NCBI GenBank assembly: GCA_012517815.1
Contig: JAAYUF010000100.1
Coordinates: forward strand, 1-36,574
Length of the DNA: 36,574 nucleotides
Reading direction: 5' to 3'
DNA from: Clostridiales bacterium
GTDB taxonomy: Bacteria; Bacillota; Clostridia; Christensenellales; Aristaeellaceae
The first letter of the stretch is position 1; the number at the start of each line of letters is the position of its first letter. This document shows positions 14,561 through 21,558 of this stretch, piece after piece. The position numbers were made by a program, and so were the translations under genes. Under the pieces are notes generated by a model. It had not been told where the DNA came from, did not search any database, and saw only the letters and a program-made list of their open reading frames with translations.

Positions 14561-14583
14561 CTAAAGCGTAACACCCGTGTAAC
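14540..14583 (-). promoter_or_regulatory. Response-regulator-type promoter element, copy 1
   Basis: On the plus strand GTAAC occurs at 14557-14561, 14568-14572 and 14579-14583, exactly 11 bases apart. Read on the minus strand this is GTTAC three times, then 11 bases, then TATCAT (14540-14545) as a -10 box. The repeats replace a normal -35. The same arrangement with the same spacing recurs upstream of the chagasin gene. Direct repeats of 11-base period are typical for OmpR/PhoB-family response regulators. Confidence 0.55.
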
Positions 14584-14777
14584 CGTGGCGGTCGGTGTTC
14601 CTCATGCCGTTTGGGCCTGGCCATCCCCACGCCGCAACGCCTTCCTCGCATTTTCCCGGCGGATTGGGCGCTGGGATGGGCATTGCCGCGCACACGCCCT
14701 GACGGGGCCGCCCGGCTTCGTTTTCCGGCGCTTCGGCGTCGGGCCGCGGAAAGCCTTCCTTCGGCAAGCCGCATTAA

Positions 14778-14811
14778 AACGGCCGGTATCAAAGGCGCGA
14801 TACCGGCCGTT
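14778..14811 (-). terminator. Terminator of the ychF-ATP-grasp-C11 cluster
   Basis: AACGGCCGGTATC pairs with GATACCGGCCGTT (13 bp, 8-base loop). On the minus strand the stem continues as TTTTAATGC. It lies about 160 bases past the C11 protease stop; the interval 14812-14970 holds no gene. Confidence 0.7.
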
Positions 14812-14970
14812 CCGTTTCCCCGATACGGTTTTACCCCTGCATGCACCGAAGTTCACAAGCGTCTCTCCGTGACGGGGAACAGAAGCGACGGCGCGGGGCG
14901 GCTGCGCCGAGCTTTCGCAGTCATGGGTGAAGCGCGCCGGGAGGGATAGGCGCCCCTGTTTAGAACCGTA

Positions 14971-17184
14971 CTAGAAAGACAGCGTGATAAAATCCGTAAA
15001 CTGGTAGCCGCCGAACACGTCGTTCAGGCAGAAGCCGTAGACGTATTCCGCGTCGGTCTCCACGTCGTCATAGCCGAAGTCTATCGCGCCGTCGGCCCCC
15101 ACCGTGATCGGATCGCCCTCGAAGGGCTCGCTCATCTGCTCGTCGTTCTCATCCCAGTAGATCAGCTCGTACTGCGGGATCACCTCGTCCCCTTCTTGCA
15201 GGGGTTCAAACCCGCGCACCGGCAGGCCCGCGTCGTTGTAGCCCTCGGTGGAGCCGACCACCACGCCGCCGGGATGATCCGAATCAAACACCACCAGCAG
15301 GTACGTTTCCTGATCGTTAAGCAGCACGGGGATCAGCGAGCGGACATAGTTGTCGTTGGCGACCTGATCGTAAATGCACACCATCTGCCCGCCCAGCGTC
15401 GGCCAGGTGCCGTCGAACAGCCCGTAGAGCTTGCCCTGGTTCCAGTCGATGATGACGTCGCGCGTATACCCCAAGTCCACGTAGCACTCGAAATCGGGGT
15501 CGCTCACATCCATCATCAGGTTGGATTCCGCCGTGGAGAGATATTGCAGGTCCGCCTCGGTCAGGCTCAGGGTGTAGGCGTATTCCCCGCTCGCGTCGGC
15601 AAAGGGGTTGGCGACCGAATAGGTTTCGTCGCCCGCCGGGATTTCCACGGTGGCGTCCGCGGTTTGCGCCTGGCCGCTCCACAGGTCCGCAAAGGTCGCG
15701 CTGGACACCGCTCCGGTTCCGGCGTCGGAAGCCGTATCCCACAGGCTGCTCGCGGCATAGGCGTCGGTGTTGAAATTCTCGCTTCCGCTGCTAAAGAGGC
15801 TATCCAGAAAGCCGTCCAGCGAGAAGTTCTCGTCCGAGGCGCCGGTCGTCGTGCCGGTCGTCGTGCCGGTGCTCCCCCACAGGTCGTGGTAGGTGTCGTA
15901 GTACGTTTGCGTGTCGGTCGCGAACTGGGAAAACCAGTCGACCGTCGCGTCCTGCACGCTTTCCTGCGTTACGTCCGTAGAGGTGAAGGTGTGGCTGCCG
16001 GATAGCATTTCGCCCGTCAGGCTGCGCACGAAGGCGGTATAGTCCGGCATCAGGTTTTGGGTGTCGTAGCTGTCCATGTACTGGGCCGCCATGTCTTTGG
16101 TTGCGTAAGGCACCAGCACGGAAAGCCCGGTTACCTCGGTGAGGTTTGAGGTGCAGCGGCTGTAGACCACCGCCTCGTCCAGCGCCTCAAGCAGCTTTTT
16201 CGCGCCGGCCGCGTCGTACTTCTGATAGATTCTGGCGAACACACTCAGGTCGATCATATCGGACGAATCCTCGTCCGTCTCGCCAAAGGCGCGCACGTTC
16301 TGGCGCAGGCGGGAGATGGCGTTGAAATTGCCCCCGGTGATCTCCCCGGTGAGCGCCGCGCCCATTTCCTCCATGGCATCGCGCAGGGCGTCCAGCTTGG
16401 TCAGGTCGACCGCCGCCAGTGTCCCGAAATCGCCGTAGCTGGTATCCACGCTTTGGATAAAGCTGTCCACAATCTTCTTGGCGACCATTTGGATATCGCG
16501 GCCCGGATCCTTCACCAGCAGGGGCAGCCAGGCGCTGTAATCCCAGCCTTCGCCGGGTTCGGTTTCCTCGCTGGCGACCATGTAATCGGCGAAAGGCCGC
16601 AGGTGGAGCGCCATTTCATAGTTGGCCATCAGGCACGCGTCAAAGCCGATGAAGGCGAAGCGCTTGTCGGCGGCGTTGCCGGTCGCGGCAGCCAGGCTTT
16701 TGTAAATTTTGGCCATGTTGAGGCTGTTGCCCGTAATCTCGTCATAGCAGACGCCGTCGGTCGCGCCCGCGCCGTGATCCCACAGCACCAGGCCGTAGCG
16801 GTCGGCGGGGTATTGCGCAAAGCCGTAGCGCAGAAAATCCGTGAACGTTTCCGCATTGCCCATGTCTACGCGGCCGAGGCTGTCCACGCGCTCCAGCCCG
16901 CTCTTGCTTACCAGCCAGCGTTCGCCCGCCTTGTCGGTCATCCCCTTGACGGTCCATTGCAGCGTGCCGCCGGTTTGCACGTACACGGTCACGTTGCCGC
17001 CCGGCTTGACGCCTGCCGCGATCATCTCCTGAAGGTCGGCCGCGGCGCAGCCGCCCTCGCTTTCCAGATCGGTGCCGCACAGGTAGACCATCAGCGTGAA
17101 GGTTTGCCCCGCGGCGACCGAGGCGGAGGGAATCAGCGCGATCAGCAGGATCAGGGCCGTCAGCAAGCTAAGCACTTTTTTCAT
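14971..17184 (-). CDS. Secreted clostripain-family (C11) cysteine peptidase
   Basis: The 737-residue protein starts at ATG 17182-17184 with AAAGGAGA about 7 bases upstream. Residues 1-25 are a signal peptide ending SASVAAG. The catalytic domain (about 28-400) has YGLVLWDHGAG with H137 and FAFIGFDACLMA with C184, the C11 dyad, plus ASEETEPGEGWDYS. A Thr/Gly/Ser-rich linker with a TGTTTGTTTGA run (about 440) leads to a C-terminal beta-rich region (about 520-737) of unknown fold, perhaps for substrate or surface binding. Family members cleave after Arg or Lys. No sortase signal is present, so it is probably released. It lies 63 bases after the ATP-grasp gene and may share its transcript. Confidence 0.9.
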   Translation of the reverse strand: MKKVLSLLTALILLIALIPSASVAAGQTFTLMVYLCGTDLESEGGCAAADLQEMIAAGVKPGGNVTVYVQTGGTLQWTVKGMTDKAGERWLVSKSGLERVDSLGRVDMGNAETFTDFLRYGFAQYPADRYGLVLWDHGAGATDGVCYDEITGNSLNMAKIYKSLAAATGNAADKRFAFIGFDACLMANYEMALHLRPFADYMVASEETEPGEGWDYSAWLPLLVKDPGRDIQMVAKKIVDSFIQSVDTSYGDFGTLAAVDLTKLDALRDAMEEMGAALTGEITGGNFNAISRLRQNVRAFGETDEDSSDMIDLSVFARIYQKYDAAGAKKLLEALDEAVVYSRCTSNLTEVTGLSVLVPYATKDMAAQYMDSYDTQNLMPDYTAFVRSLTGEMLSGSHTFTSTDVTQESVQDATVDWFSQFATDTQTYYDTYHDLWGSTGTTTGTTTGASDENFSLDGFLDSLFSSGSENFNTDAYAASSLWDTASDAGTGAVSSATFADLWSGQAQTADATVEIPAGDETYSVANPFADASGEYAYTLSLTEADLQYLSTAESNLMMDVSDPDFECYVDLGYTRDVIIDWNQGKLYGLFDGTWPTLGGQMVCIYDQVANDNYVRSLIPVLLNDQETYLLVVFDSDHPGGVVVGSTEGYNDAGLPVRGFEPLQEGDEVIPQYELIYWDENDEQMSEPFEGDPITVGADGAIDFGYDDVETDAEYVYGFCLNDVFGGYQFTDFITLSF

Positions 17185-17247
17185 AGGCGTTCTCCTTTGT
17201 CCGTTTTGGGGCGTCAGGCGACGCGTCGGTGCTGAGGGAGGGGCGGG

Positions 17248-18258
17248 TCAGATGTCGATAAACTGGCGGAACTCGCGCATGATGCCGATGCCGTCGGGGT
17301 AATGGGCCGCGAACTGCGGCACGGCGTGGCTTGGGAAACTGTTGCCCTCGATAAACAGGGGGCCTTTCTCGGTCACGGCTACGTCCCAGGCCACAAAACG
17401 CATCTGGGGCACCTTGAGCGCGGCGGCAAGGCACATCTCCATCGCCTCGCGGAAATAGGGCACCTGAAAGCCCACGATGGGCGTGCCCGTCATGGGGTGG
17501 GTTTCATAGGTGTTGCCGGCCTTGTCCGCGCCGACGGTCAGCAGTTTGCCGCTTTTCAGATCCACGCGGGCGGCCATGCCGCCGCAGTCGACGTTATCCA
17601 TCACCCTGCCGTTGCCGATGCGCAGGAAGGCGTACACCACGCCCTGCCTGCGGTCTCCCAGCAGGGTGGCGATGCGGATGGTGTTGACCGAGGTCGGGCA
17701 CAGGCGCATCATCTCGGGGTGCTGCACCACGCGTTCCTCCACAATGCCGATGCCCTTGCCCCGCAGCTCCGCAAGGAAGGCTTCCTCGCGGCCCTGCCAG
17801 TCCTCCCGGGTGAAGCGCTCGATACCCACCCCGCTGCTGCCTTCCAGCGGCTTGGCGATGATATCCCCGTTGGCGGCGAGGAACGCCTTCCACTGTTCCG
17901 GCGTGGTATCGGGGGAGATTTTCAGCCAGTCCCGCCCGATGCTTTCCTTGAACAGCTCGTTGAAGCTGGCCTTGTCGTCAAACAGATGCCAGTAGGCTTT
18001 GTCGTTCATGCGGCGCACGATGGTATTGCTCAGCCCGCGCGTGATCACGGTCCGCTTCTGCGCGTCGGTCAGGCGGTACATCTCGGCGATCTTGTAATCC
18101 ATATAACCCGCGTTGAAGGTAACCGCGCAACGGAGCATATCGCACAGGAGCCACAGGCGGCTTTTACCGCTGCGCTTCGCAAGAAAGCCGGTGGTCTTGC
18201 ACATCTTGCGGAAATCCATGCGCACCAGCCGTTTGAAAAAGAACGATATCCTGCTCAT
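17248..18258 (-). CDS. Sugar-transfer-associated ATP-grasp protein
   Basis: The 336-residue protein matches the ATP-grasp family associated with sugar transfer (ATPgrasp_ST). An N-terminal helical part (1-110) is followed by the ATP-grasp core: DIIAKPLEGSSGVGIERF for nucleotide binding, IVEERVVQHPEM, the PTSVNTIRIATLL segment typical of this family, and FIEGNSFPSHAVPQF with the Glu and Asn of the metal site. Such proteins form amide or ester bonds on cell-surface sugars; the substrate is unknown here. ATG 18256-18258 lies 9 bases after the ychF stop, with GAGGAGG overlapping that stop, so translation is linked to ychF. Confidence 0.85.
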   Translation of the reverse strand: MSRISFFFKRLVRMDFRKMCKTTGFLAKRSGKSRLWLLCDMLRCAVTFNAGYMDYKIAEMYRLTDAQKRTVITRGLSNTIVRRMNDKAYWHLFDDKASFNELFKESIGRDWLKISPDTTPEQWKAFLAANGDIIAKPLEGSSGVGIERFTREDWQGREEAFLAELRGKGIGIVEERVVQHPEMMRLCPTSVNTIRIATLLGDRRQGVVYAFLRIGNGRVMDNVDCGGMAARVDLKSGKLLTVGADKAGNTYETHPMTGTPIVGFQVPYFREAMEMCLAAALKVPQMRFVAWDVAVTEKGPLFIEGNSFPSHAVPQFAAHYPDGIGIMREFRQFIDI

Positions 18259-18267
18259 GCGGCCTCC

Positions 18268-19365
18268 TCAGACGTTGAAGCGGAACAGCACCACGTCGCC
18301 GTCCCTCATCACGTAGTCCTTGCCCTCGCTGCGCACCAGGCCCTTTTCCTTGCAGGCGTTCATGCCGCCCTGCTCGACCAGCGTCTCAAAAGGCACGATT
18401 TCCGCGCGGATAAAGCCGCGCTCAAAATCGGTGTGGATCTTGCCGGCCGCCTGCGGGGCTTTGGTGCCCTCGGCGATGGTCCACGCGCGGCACTCGTCCG
18501 CGCCCGCCGTCAGGAAGGAGATGAGGCCCAAAAGCCGGTAGCTGGCCTGAATCAGGCGATCCAGCCCGCTCTGGCCGATGCCCATCGCCTCCAGAAACTC
18601 CTGCTTTTCCGCGGGGTCCATGTCGCCGATTTCTTCCTCGATGCGGGCGCTGATGGTGAACACCTCCGCCCCCTCGGCCACGGCGATGGCGGCGACCTTC
18701 GCCACCAGCGGCAGTGCCTCCGCGGGCTTGCCCACGTCCTCCTCAGCGATGTTGGCGGCGTAGATCACCGGTTTGTCGGTCAACAAAAACCAGCTGCCGA
18801 GGGTTTCCTGCTCCTCCTCGGTCATGGGCAGGGTGCGGGCGGGCCGCCCGGATTCCAGATGCTCCCGGAGCCGCGTGCCCAGTTCGCCTTCCGCCGAAGC
18901 CTTCCGGTCGCCGGACTTGACCAGCTTCAAAGCCTTGTCGGTGCGGCGCCCCACGGTTTCCAGATCGGCAAAGATCAGCTCGAGGTTGATCTCCTCGATA
19001 TCGCGCGCGGGGTCCACGCTGCCGTCGACGTGGATCACGTTTTCATCCTCAAAACACCGCACGACATGCACGATGGCGTCCACCTCGCGGATGTGCGACA
19101 GAAACTTGTTGCCCAGCCCCTCGCCCTTGCTGGCGCCCTTCACCAGCCCCGCGATATCCACAAACTCCACGGCGGCGGGCGTTACCTTCTTGGGGCTGAA
19201 CATCGCGGCCAGCGCATCCAGCCGGCGGTCGGGCACGGGCACCACGCCGGTGTTGGGCTCGATGGTGCAGAAGGGGTAGTTGGCCGCCTGCGCCCCGGCG
19301 CGTGTGATGGCGTTAAACAGCGTGCTTTTGCCCACGTTGGGCAGGCCGACGATTCCCAGCTTCAT
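18268..19365 (-). CDS. ychF: Ribosome-binding ATPase YchF (Obg-family P-loop protein)
   Basis: The 365-residue protein is full length. The Walker A/G1 motif GLPNVGKSTLF is at 7-17. DIAGLVKGASKGEGLGNKF is the switch II region, where YchF has no catalytic Gln. The coiled-coil insert spans about 130-190, and a C-terminal TGS-like domain ends in GKDYVMRDGDVVLFRFNV. YchF binds ATP more readily than GTP, associates with ribosomes, and is linked to translation and stress responses. A perfect promoter lies 50-80 bases upstream. It heads a cluster with the ATP-grasp gene and perhaps the C11 protease. Confidence 0.95.
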   Translation of the reverse strand: MKLGIVGLPNVGKSTLFNAITRAGAQAANYPFCTIEPNTGVVPVPDRRLDALAAMFSPKKVTPAAVEFVDIAGLVKGASKGEGLGNKFLSHIREVDAIVHVVRCFEDENVIHVDGSVDPARDIEEINLELIFADLETVGRRTDKALKLVKSGDRKASAEGELGTRLREHLESGRPARTLPMTEEEQETLGSWFLLTDKPVIYAANIAEEDVGKPAEALPLVAKVAAIAVAEGAEVFTISARIEEEIGDMDPAEKQEFLEAMGIGQSGLDRLIQASYRLLGLISFLTAGADECRAWTIAEGTKAPQAAGKIHTDFERGFIRAEIVPFETLVEQGGMNACKEKGLVRSEGKDYVMRDGDVVLFRFNV

Positions 19366-19414
19366 GGGTTCACTTCCTTATACGGTATCCGCATTCAAAG
19401 ATTCACAATTTCAT

Positions 19415-19443
19415 ATTATACGCCCCCGAAGCCCAAATTGCAA
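19415..19443 (-). promoter_or_regulatory. ychF promoter
   Basis: On the minus strand TTGCAA (19438-19443), 17 bases and TATAAT (19415-19420). Confidence 0.8.
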
Positions 19444-19755
19444 CGCGTGGCCGGGGGTCGGGCTTGCGGAAGCGCAGGCTCTCGCCGGAAAGGGGTTTCC
19501 TTGCATGGATGCCTTCCGGCGCGAAAGCGGATTTCTTCTGCGACGGGGCGCGGAAGCAAAAGCGCAGCGCCGCCACGCCGAGCTTTCGCACGAAGTTGCG
19601 GGAGAAAATACCGAGAGAGGGAAGGGTTCATGATTTGATACCGGATCATACAGCCGCCGGAGAAAAGCGCGAAGGGCGACGCGAAAGGTCCGGCCCGCCG
19701 CAAGGCGAAGCCGGCGTTCCCGCAACCCGGCGAAACATTGCCCCGTCCTGCCAAA
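19444..19755. other. Intergenic stretch without a supportable gene
   Basis: About 310 GC-rich bases lie between the ychF promoter and the chagasin terminator. Frames are open on both strands but none has a ribosome binding site or recognisable product. A short segment, CGCCGAGCTTTCGCA (near 19577), also occurs near 14907, so this may be another low-copy dispersed repeat. Confidence 0.5.
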
Positions 19756-19790
19756 GCGGGCCGTACCCGGATCACCCGGGTACGGCCCGC
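19756..19790 (-). terminator. Terminator of the chagasin gene
   Basis: GCGGGCCGTACCCGG pairs perfectly with its complement (15 bp, 5-base loop) about 55 bases past the stop. On the minus strand it is followed by TTTGG. Confidence 0.65.
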
Positions 19791-19843
19791 TCTATTCGAT
19801 GGATTGGTCCGCAAACGTGCCGGTGGGCGTATCGTGCCGCCCG

Positions 19844-20605
19844 CTACTCCGCTTCCGCCTCGCCCAGCAGCGGATCGTACGCCTCATAATCGCCGCCGAT
19901 CTCGGTCATCGTCACGTTCAGGTCCTGGTCCACATGGTAGGTGTAGGTGACGGTCGCTTCCGGCTCCACGCCCGCTTCCCAGGAGCGCGCGTAGCTGAAG
20001 GTGAGGGTCACATCCCCCTGGGCCGCGCCCGAGAAGGACCAGACGTGCACGCCGCCCTCGCCCATCAGGGGTTCGGTTTCCGGGTGCAGCTCATCGGGCG
20101 TCAGGTACGCGTCCCGGCCGGGGGTCAGGATGCCTTCGGCGCTGGCCTGATAAGCCCACTGATAGCCCGTGGTCGGATTCTCGGTCAGCACCACGGCCGT
20201 TTCGCCGGGGGTGTACAGCTCCGGGATGCCCACGACGCCCTTCAGGGTGAGCATCTTGTCGGCGTCCGCATGCAGCGTGTAGACGATCGAATCGGTCGTT
20301 TCGCCGCCTTCCCAGCCCTGCCCCAGCGTAAAGGTAACGGTGGCGTCGCCTTCGGCCAGGCCGGTCATCGTCCAGCTGTGGGTGCCGCCGACGCCTTCCG
20401 CGCCGTCGGGGTTGGCGGCTGCCGTGAAGCCGTTATCCGTTACGGTGAGGATGGTCGCGTCGCTCACGCCGAAGCTCCAGGTGTAACCGGTGGTGGGATT
20501 CTCCAGGAACGTTACGGTGTAGTGCTGAGCGGCGGGCGTCTCCGCGACAGCGACGCCCAACGACAGAACCGCACAGGCCAGCAGAAGCGCAAGTCCTTTT
20601 TTCAT
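19844..20605 (-). CDS. Secreted tandem chagasin-type (I42) cysteine protease inhibitor
   Basis: The 253-residue protein starts at ATG 20603-20605 with AAGGAG 9 bases upstream. A signal peptide (MKKGLALLLACAVLSLGVAV, cut near AE) precedes two inhibitor domains. Domain 1 has NPTTGY (36-41), GVGGTHSW (71-78) and LGQGWEGG. Domain 2 has NPTTGY (143-148), GEGGVHVW (182-189) and YARSWEAG. These are the three loops of chagasin-family inhibitors, which occupy the active-site cleft of papain-type peptidases. Both copies are intact. The short acidic tail has no anchor. A secreted C11 cysteine protease lies nearby, but chagasins are known for C1 enzymes, so that target is only a possibility. Confidence 0.9.
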   Translation of the reverse strand: MKKGLALLLACAVLSLGVAVAETPAAQHYTVTFLENPTTGYTWSFGVSDATILTVTDNGFTAAANPDGAEGVGGTHSWTMTGLAEGDATVTFTLGQGWEGGETTDSIVYTLHADADKMLTLKGVVGIPELYTPGETAVVLTENPTTGYQWAYQASAEGILTPGRDAYLTPDELHPETEPLMGEGGVHVWSFSGAAQGDVTLTFSYARSWEAGVEPEATVTYTYHVDQDLNVTMTEIGGDYEAYDPLLGEAEAE

Positions 20606-20682
20606 AATGAGTTTCTCCTTCCTATCCGTTCGCTTAACACAGGAATCACACAGCCGCCGTGCTTCCCGCATACTACAGTCAC

Positions 20683-20728
20683 AGGATACAACAGGCGGAG
20701 TAACAAAAGCGTAACATGCGAATGTTAC
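20683..20728 (-). promoter_or_regulatory. Response-regulator-type promoter element, copy 2 (chagasin promoter)
   Basis: Plus-strand GTAAC at 20700-20704 and 20711-20715 are 11 bases apart. On the minus strand they are followed by exactly 11 bases and a -10 box TATCCT (20683-20688), as in copy 1. An additional inverted half site gives the palindrome GTAACAT-GCGA-ATGTTAC (20711-20728). The element lies between divergent promoters, 21 bases from the plus-strand -35, so one regulator could affect both secreted-protein genes. Confidence 0.6.
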
Positions 20729-20749
20729 AAGTATCCGCGCGCCGGGCGA

Positions 20750-20778
20750 TTGACTTTTCTCCGGCCCCGCCGTATCAT
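20750..20778 (+). promoter_or_regulatory. Promoter of the small secreted protein gene
   Basis: TTGACT (20750-20755), 17 bases and TATCAT (20773-20778), about 85 bases before the start codon. The leader includes a GCGCGG/CCGCGC stem near 20828-20844. Confidence 0.7.
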
Positions 20779-20862
20779 CGGGATATGGATTCACGGGATC
20801 CGCGGTGTAAGTCCGCTCAAACGTTGGGCGCGGTACAGCCGCGCAGTAAGGAGGCGTATCCC

Positions 20863-21441
20863 ATGCGGAATCGTCGTTATCATCCGGTTGCCCTGCTGCT
20901 GGCGCTGGCGCTGCTGTTGCCCGCCGCGTCCCTGGCGGAAGGAACCGCGCTGCCCTTCGGTTTGCAAATGGGCATGAGCCCGCAACAGGTAACGGCCGCC
21001 CTGGAGGCGGACGCCACGCTTGGCAGCCTGACGCCCGATACCGAGGATTACGGCAACGGCGCGGTGGAATACCGTTACGGCGGCGTGACGATCCCGGGTA
21101 CCGATCTGACGGCCGACAGCCTGAGCGTGCAGGTCGACCGCAACAACAGCCTCAAGGCGGACCGGCTGACGGAGGTCGGTTTCGTGCTCTCTTCGCCCGA
21201 GCACGGTATCGCCGCCTTCCGGCAAGTGCTGGCCGCGATGACCGCCACGCTTGGCGCGCCCGACGCAGACCCCTTTGGCGAGGAAGCCGTGAGCGCCTAT
21301 GTGGAGTGGGGCACGCTGGACGCGAGCTGGACGACCGCGGACGCACGCGTTTCGCTTTCCCTGAATCGGATGTATGAGGAAAACCTTACCGTGCAGTATT
21401 CCTCGCGCCTGAACTACGACCCTGCCGATCTCGCGGAATAA
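20863..21441 (+). CDS. Secreted protein of unknown function
   Basis: The 192-residue protein starts at ATG 20863 with AAGGAGG 7-8 bases upstream. A signal peptide (MRNRRYHPVALLLALALLLPAASLAE, about 26 residues) is followed by a compact alpha/beta domain. FGLQMGMSPQQVTAALEA resembles the helix-strand start of small secreted proteins that use the motif G-M-S/T-x-x-x-V. The rest has alternating short strands (GAVEYRYGGVTIPG, LTEVGFVLSS, YVEWGTLDASWT, LNRMYEENLTVQYSS). No cysteines or enzyme motifs are seen. It is divergent from the chagasin gene and separated from it by the GTAAC element. Confidence 0.75.
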   Translation: MRNRRYHPVALLLALALLLPAASLAEGTALPFGLQMGMSPQQVTAALEADATLGSLTPDTEDYGNGAVEYRYGGVTIPGTDLTADSLSVQVDRNNSLKADRLTEVGFVLSSPEHGIAAFRQVLAAMTATLGAPDADPFGEEAVSAYVEWGTLDASWTTADARVSLSLNRMYEENLTVQYSSRLNYDPADLAE

Positions 21442-21493
21442 CCGCGGGGCAAAACTCCGCTCCCGCGGATGACCGCAACCCTTCGCAACAGCC

Positions 21494-21529
21494 AAACGGC
21501 GCGCCTCTCCGGGAGGCGCGCCGTTTTTC
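21494..21529 (+). terminator. Terminator after the small secreted protein gene
   Basis: ACGGCGCGCCTC pairs with GAGGCGCGCCGT and is followed by TTTTT. The arms start with AAA, so it may also end the YgiQ transcript from the other side. Confidence 0.85.
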
Positions 21530-21558
21530 CTGTATTCGCAGGGCCTGATGGCTCGCGG

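Noticed and set aside
15840..15870. Short tandem repeat GTCGTGCCG region
   Set aside because: It encodes the Thr/Gly linker of the C11 protease and needs no other explanation.
17302..19638. Long plus-strand frame opposite the ATP-grasp and ychF genes (778 codons)
   Set aside because: It spans two well-recognised minus-strand genes and their intergenic gap, which a real gene would not do.
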